From assembly GCA_013140935.1 (NCBI GenBank), contig JABFSD010000402.1, positions 1 through 9,312 of the forward strand: a stretch of DNA of 9,312 nucleotides. The letters are read 5' to 3'. This stretch comes from Acidobacteriota bacterium. Lineage in GTDB: Bacteria; Acidobacteriota; Blastocatellia; RBC074. The notes beneath the pieces are model-generated. The model saw only the letters and a list, made by a program, of their open reading frames with translations, ran no database searches and was not told the origin of the DNA. The translations under genes and the position numbers were made by a program. Positions 7,573-9,312 of the stretch are shown here, piece by piece. The first letter of the stretch is position 1. Each line of letters starts with the position of its first letter.

Positions 7573-7606
7573 GCCGTGACCGGCACCATCACCGGTCACG
7601 GCTTTT
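7573..7606 (+). terminator. Intrinsic terminator between the DinB-fold paralogs
   Basis: A perfect 11-bp GC-rich stem, GCCGTGACCGG (7573-7583) pairing with CCGGTCACGGC (7592-7602), has an 8-nt loop and is followed at once by TTTT. It starts 9 bp after the stop of paralog 1. The T-run is short, so some readthrough into paralog 2 is likely. No clear separate promoter is visible between the hairpin and the next ribosome site. Confidence 0.85.
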
Positions 7607-7645
7607 AATCATTTAACCAATAAGCAAATTGGCAAGGAGATTTGT

Positions 7646-8260
7646 ATGAAGCAGAGATTGATTGCCCTGCGTTATCTCGCGGGCTTGATTGCCGTTCACA
7701 TGGCATTGGGATTGGTTGGCTTTGCGCAAGCCGCAGGCGGACAAGCGCCCAAACCGGCTACGCCTGCCGCACCTGCTGTGGCGGCGAAAGAATGGCCCAA
7801 AGAGCGCATCGGCGGCCTCGTCGCCGAATGGACGCGCGCCATGAACTGGACGAAGGAATATATTGAGAAGATGCCCGAAGACGCGATGAGCTTTAAGCCG
7901 ATTCCCGAAGTTCGCAGTTTCTCCGAACAGATGTTGCATCTGGCGTCGGCGAATTTCTTTTACGGCAATCGCGGCACCGGTGCGGCGAACCCTTATCAAG
8001 GCAAAGACCTGACCAAGATGGAAGAGCTAAAAACCAAAGCCGGGCTGACGAAGGTCGTGATGGAAAGTTACGATTACGTCATCAAGTCATTGCAAGCGAT
8101 GGACGCCACAAAACTCGAAGAGCGCATGGTGGCGCGCGGAATGAATCTGCCACGTGCCGAATTTCTGGTGATGGGCTTTGAACACCAATCCCATCATCGC
8201 GGACAAACAACGATCTACTTACGAATGAAAGGCGTCACGCCGCCGCCAGAGCCATTTTAA
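7646..8260 (+). CDS. Exported DinB-family protein, paralog 2
   Basis: Second DinB-fold protein, 204 residues, clearly homologous along its length to the gene just upstream. By eye the two share the signal peptide pattern (LRY..GL.A..MAL.LVGFAQAA), the EWTRA/DWTRA and TKEY motifs, QMLHL, and an almost identical C-terminus from FEHQ to MKGV. Metal ligands are His98, His180 and His184. A linker rich in Ala and Pro (about 33-47) follows the signal peptide and is longer than in paralog 1; the region between the central and last helices also differs. The start is set by AAGGAGA (7634-7640), 5 nt before ATG. Expression probably depends on readthrough of the hairpin before it, or on an unrecognised promoter. 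Function is unassigned; a metal-dependent thiol transferase or hydrolase is possible from the fold alone. Confidence 0.88.
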   Translation: MKQRLIALRYLAGLIAVHMALGLVGFAQAAGGQAPKPATPAAPAVAAKEWPKERIGGLVAEWTRAMNWTKEYIEKMPEDAMSFKPIPEVRSFSEQMLHLASANFFYGNRGTGAANPYQGKDLTKMEELKTKAGLTKVVMESYDYVIKSLQAMDATKLEERMVARGMNLPRAEFLVMGFEHQSHHRGQTTIYLRMKGVTPPPEPF

Positions 8261-8277
8261 GCAAGTTGTTAGCGTTC

Positions 8278-8312
8278 GTGGCTAGTGGCTGGTGGTACTT
8301 GCCACTAGCCAC
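8278..8312. repeat. Perfect 12-bp inverted repeat made of heptads
   Basis: GTGGCTAGTGGC (8278-8289) and GCCACTAGCCAC (8301-8312) are exact reverse complements with an 11-nt loop. The left arm and loop also read as 7-base units GTGGCTA, GTGGCTG, GTGGTAC, and the right arm as GCCACTA, GCCACTG. It lies 17 bp after the stop of DinB-fold paralog 2. It lacks a T-run, so it may be a processing or stability hairpin, a mobile repeat remnant, or a weak terminator. Confidence 0.75.
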
Positions 8313-8320
8313 TGCCGCAA

Positions 8321-8349
8321 TTGAAACGGCCTTAAGCCTGGGCTATTAT
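8321..8349 (+). promoter_or_regulatory. Sigma70-type promoter for the TPR protein gene
   Basis: TTGAAA (8321-8326), a 17-bp spacer and TATTAT (8344-8349): each hexamer matches consensus at 5 of 6 positions. This is the best promoter in the window. The spacer contains the near-symmetric GGCCTTAAGCC (8328-8338). Transcription would start near 8356, leaving about 210 nt of leader before ATG 8569. Confidence 0.6.
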
Positions 8350-8568
8350 CCGCGCCATCTGAAGTTCGCAATCATCACGAGATAAACACATTCACAGGGC
8401 TTTCGGCTTCGCTGATTGAGGCGCGGTTACGTACCTTTACGGATTTTCGCCAAGTACGGAAACCATTTTTAAGGTGCGACCGTCATAGGTTGCGAAACTG
8501 AATGGCTGATCGTTCCTGTTTAAGACAGGCAAATTTGAGGCAAGCAAGTAGTCACACGGAGGAAGAAG

Positions 8569-9312
8569 ATGAAACGCACTACCTTATGGTTCGCAATGTT
8601 CGCACTGCTGGCATTCTCTGCCAGTGCATTTGCGCAAGTCGGTCGCATCGAAGGCGACATTCTCAAACGCGGTACGACCGAAGGCATCCCGGCTGCCGAT
8701 GTGGTGATTGAACGCACCGACATCAAAGGCAGCTATCCGGTCAAGACCGACAAGAAAGGCCACTTCCTGCATGCAGGTGTGCCGTATGTCGGTACTTACA
8801 CGATTATGGTTTCCGCCCCTGGCTTTGCGCCCGCCTTTTTGGGCGGCGTCAGACCGGCACAAGGCGAAGGGCTTAAGATCGAAATGGACGCGGGCGACGG
8901 CAGCAAGCTGACGCTTGAGATGATCAAGCGCGGCGGCGGCGGCGCGGCTCCCGCACCGGGCGCGAAACAACCCACTGCGGCTGAAATCAAAAAGCAGCAG
9001 GAAGAATACGAAAAGGCGAAAGCCGCCAACGAAAAGAACAAAGTTGATTTCGAGAACATGAAAAAGTTCTTTGAAAGCGGCATCGCCAAACAGAACGCTA
9101 AAGATTATCCGGGCGCGATTGCCGACTTTAACGAAGCCGTCAAGTTCGACCCCGATCAAAAAGCGATTTGGGCCAATCTGGGCTTGGCGCTCTTTAATCA
9201 GGGCGTGACGAATTACAACGACAGCATCAAGGGCGACGCCGCCAAGAAAGACGTAGCCAAGCAGAATTTCACGGATGCGATCGGCGCTGCGGAGAAAGCA
9301 TTGGCGTTAGTC
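8569..9312 (+). CDS. Exported carboxypeptidase-regulatory-like and TPR protein (partial)
   Basis: The first 248 codons of a gene that runs off the window end with no stop. ATG 8569 is preceded by GGAGG (8558-8562), 6 nt upstream. Residues 1-23 are a Sec signal peptide ending AFAQ. Residues 24-118 resemble a carboxypeptidase-regulatory-like (CarboxypepD_reg/Cna B-type) beta-sandwich, with a typical GxIEGDIL...GIPAADVVIER...TDKKGHFLHAGVPYVGTYTI progression. A Gly/Ala/Pro linker (122-136) and a charged helical stretch (138-165, possible coiled coil) lead into TPR-like helices from about 166: FFESGIAKQNAKDYPGAIAD then FNEAVKFDPDQKAIWANLG, with further helices at the edge. The architecture is common among exported proteins of Acidobacteriota. 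A scaffolding or envelope-associated role is inferred; no enzymatic motif is seen. Confidence 0.85.
   Translation, partial: MKRTTLWFAMFALLAFSASAFAQVGRIEGDILKRGTTEGIPAADVVIERTDIKGSYPVKTDKKGHFLHAGVPYVGTYTIMVSAPGFAPAFLGGVRPAQGEGLKIEMDAGDGSKLTLEMIKRGGGGAAPAPGAKQPTAAEIKKQQEEYEKAKAANEKNKVDFENMKKFFESGIAKQNAKDYPGAIADFNEAVKFDPDQKAIWANLGLALFNQGVTNYNDSIKGDAAKKDVAKQNFTDAIGAAEKALALV

Larger units (their letters stand above)
8261..8568. other. 308-bp gene-free region with a long leader
   Basis: No credible gene is seen here. In order, the region holds the 12-bp inverted repeat (8278-8312), a good promoter (8321-8349), and a leader of about 210 nt. The leader contains two small hairpins: CGTAC with GTACG (8430-8434 and 8454-8458, extendable by AA/TT around a one-base bulge) and CCTGT with ACAGG (8515-8519 and 8525-8529). 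An imperfect direct repeat GGTGCGA/GGTTGCGA lies at 8473 and 8488. I compared it mentally with common riboswitch cores and recognised none. Confidence 0.6.

Noticed and set aside
8278..8320. The 12-bp inverted repeat as an intrinsic terminator
   Set aside because: No T-run follows the stem on either strand, so it is listed only as a repeat.
8390..8500. Cyclic-di-GMP (GEMM) riboswitch suggested by CACAGGGC in the leader
   Set aside because: The remaining conserved core, including the GGACGCAAAGC-type segment, is absent.

Overview
The window looks like a chromosomal segment of a soil or environmental bacterium, most likely an Acidobacteriota member (possibly Blastocatellia-like; the class is a guess). 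The reasons are a secreted cytochrome c plus PQQ dehydrogenase pair of the type common in that phylum, secreted DinB-fold proteins, and an exported protein that joins a carboxypeptidase-regulatory-like domain to TPR repeats. Codon use looks even across the window. I see no transposase, integrase, tRNA, rRNA or CRISPR array.

Layout. Bases 1-91 are an unresolved edge. A minus-strand two-gene operon follows (92-2430): a dihaem cytochrome c, then a PQQ-dependent dehydrogenase whose start overlaps the cytochrome stop by an ATGA junction. Divergent from it, across about 150 bp, is a secreted prolyl oligopeptidase (2582-4750, plus). It converges with a DinG-type iron-sulfur helicase (4771-6738, minus). 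The two stop codons are 20 bp apart, and the gap holds a perfect 12-bp palindrome. A 220-bp divergent region follows, with a heptanucleotide tandem repeat, a dyad and a candidate promoter. Then come two tandem paralogous exported DinB-family proteins (6959-7564 and 7646-8260, plus) separated by a strong intrinsic terminator hairpin. A 308-bp gene-free stretch (8261-8568) carries a 12-bp inverted repeat built of heptads and a good sigma70-type promoter. The last gene (8569 to the window end, plus) is the partial TPR protein.

How the genes fit together. The cytochrome and the dehydrogenase form an obvious periplasmic electron-transfer unit: substrate oxidation by PQQ passes electrons to haem c. 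The dehydrogenase keeps all the expected metal ligands and has the Asp-x-Asp arrangement associated with lanthanide-dependent enzymes. The other genes are not an evident pathway, although most products are predicted to be exported; DinG is the only clearly cytoplasmic one.

I did not find a convincing new multi-gene system. The items most worth a second look are the possible lanthanide-type dehydrogenase, the secreted DinB pair with a terminator between its members, and two unrelated intergenic elements that share a 7-nt period.
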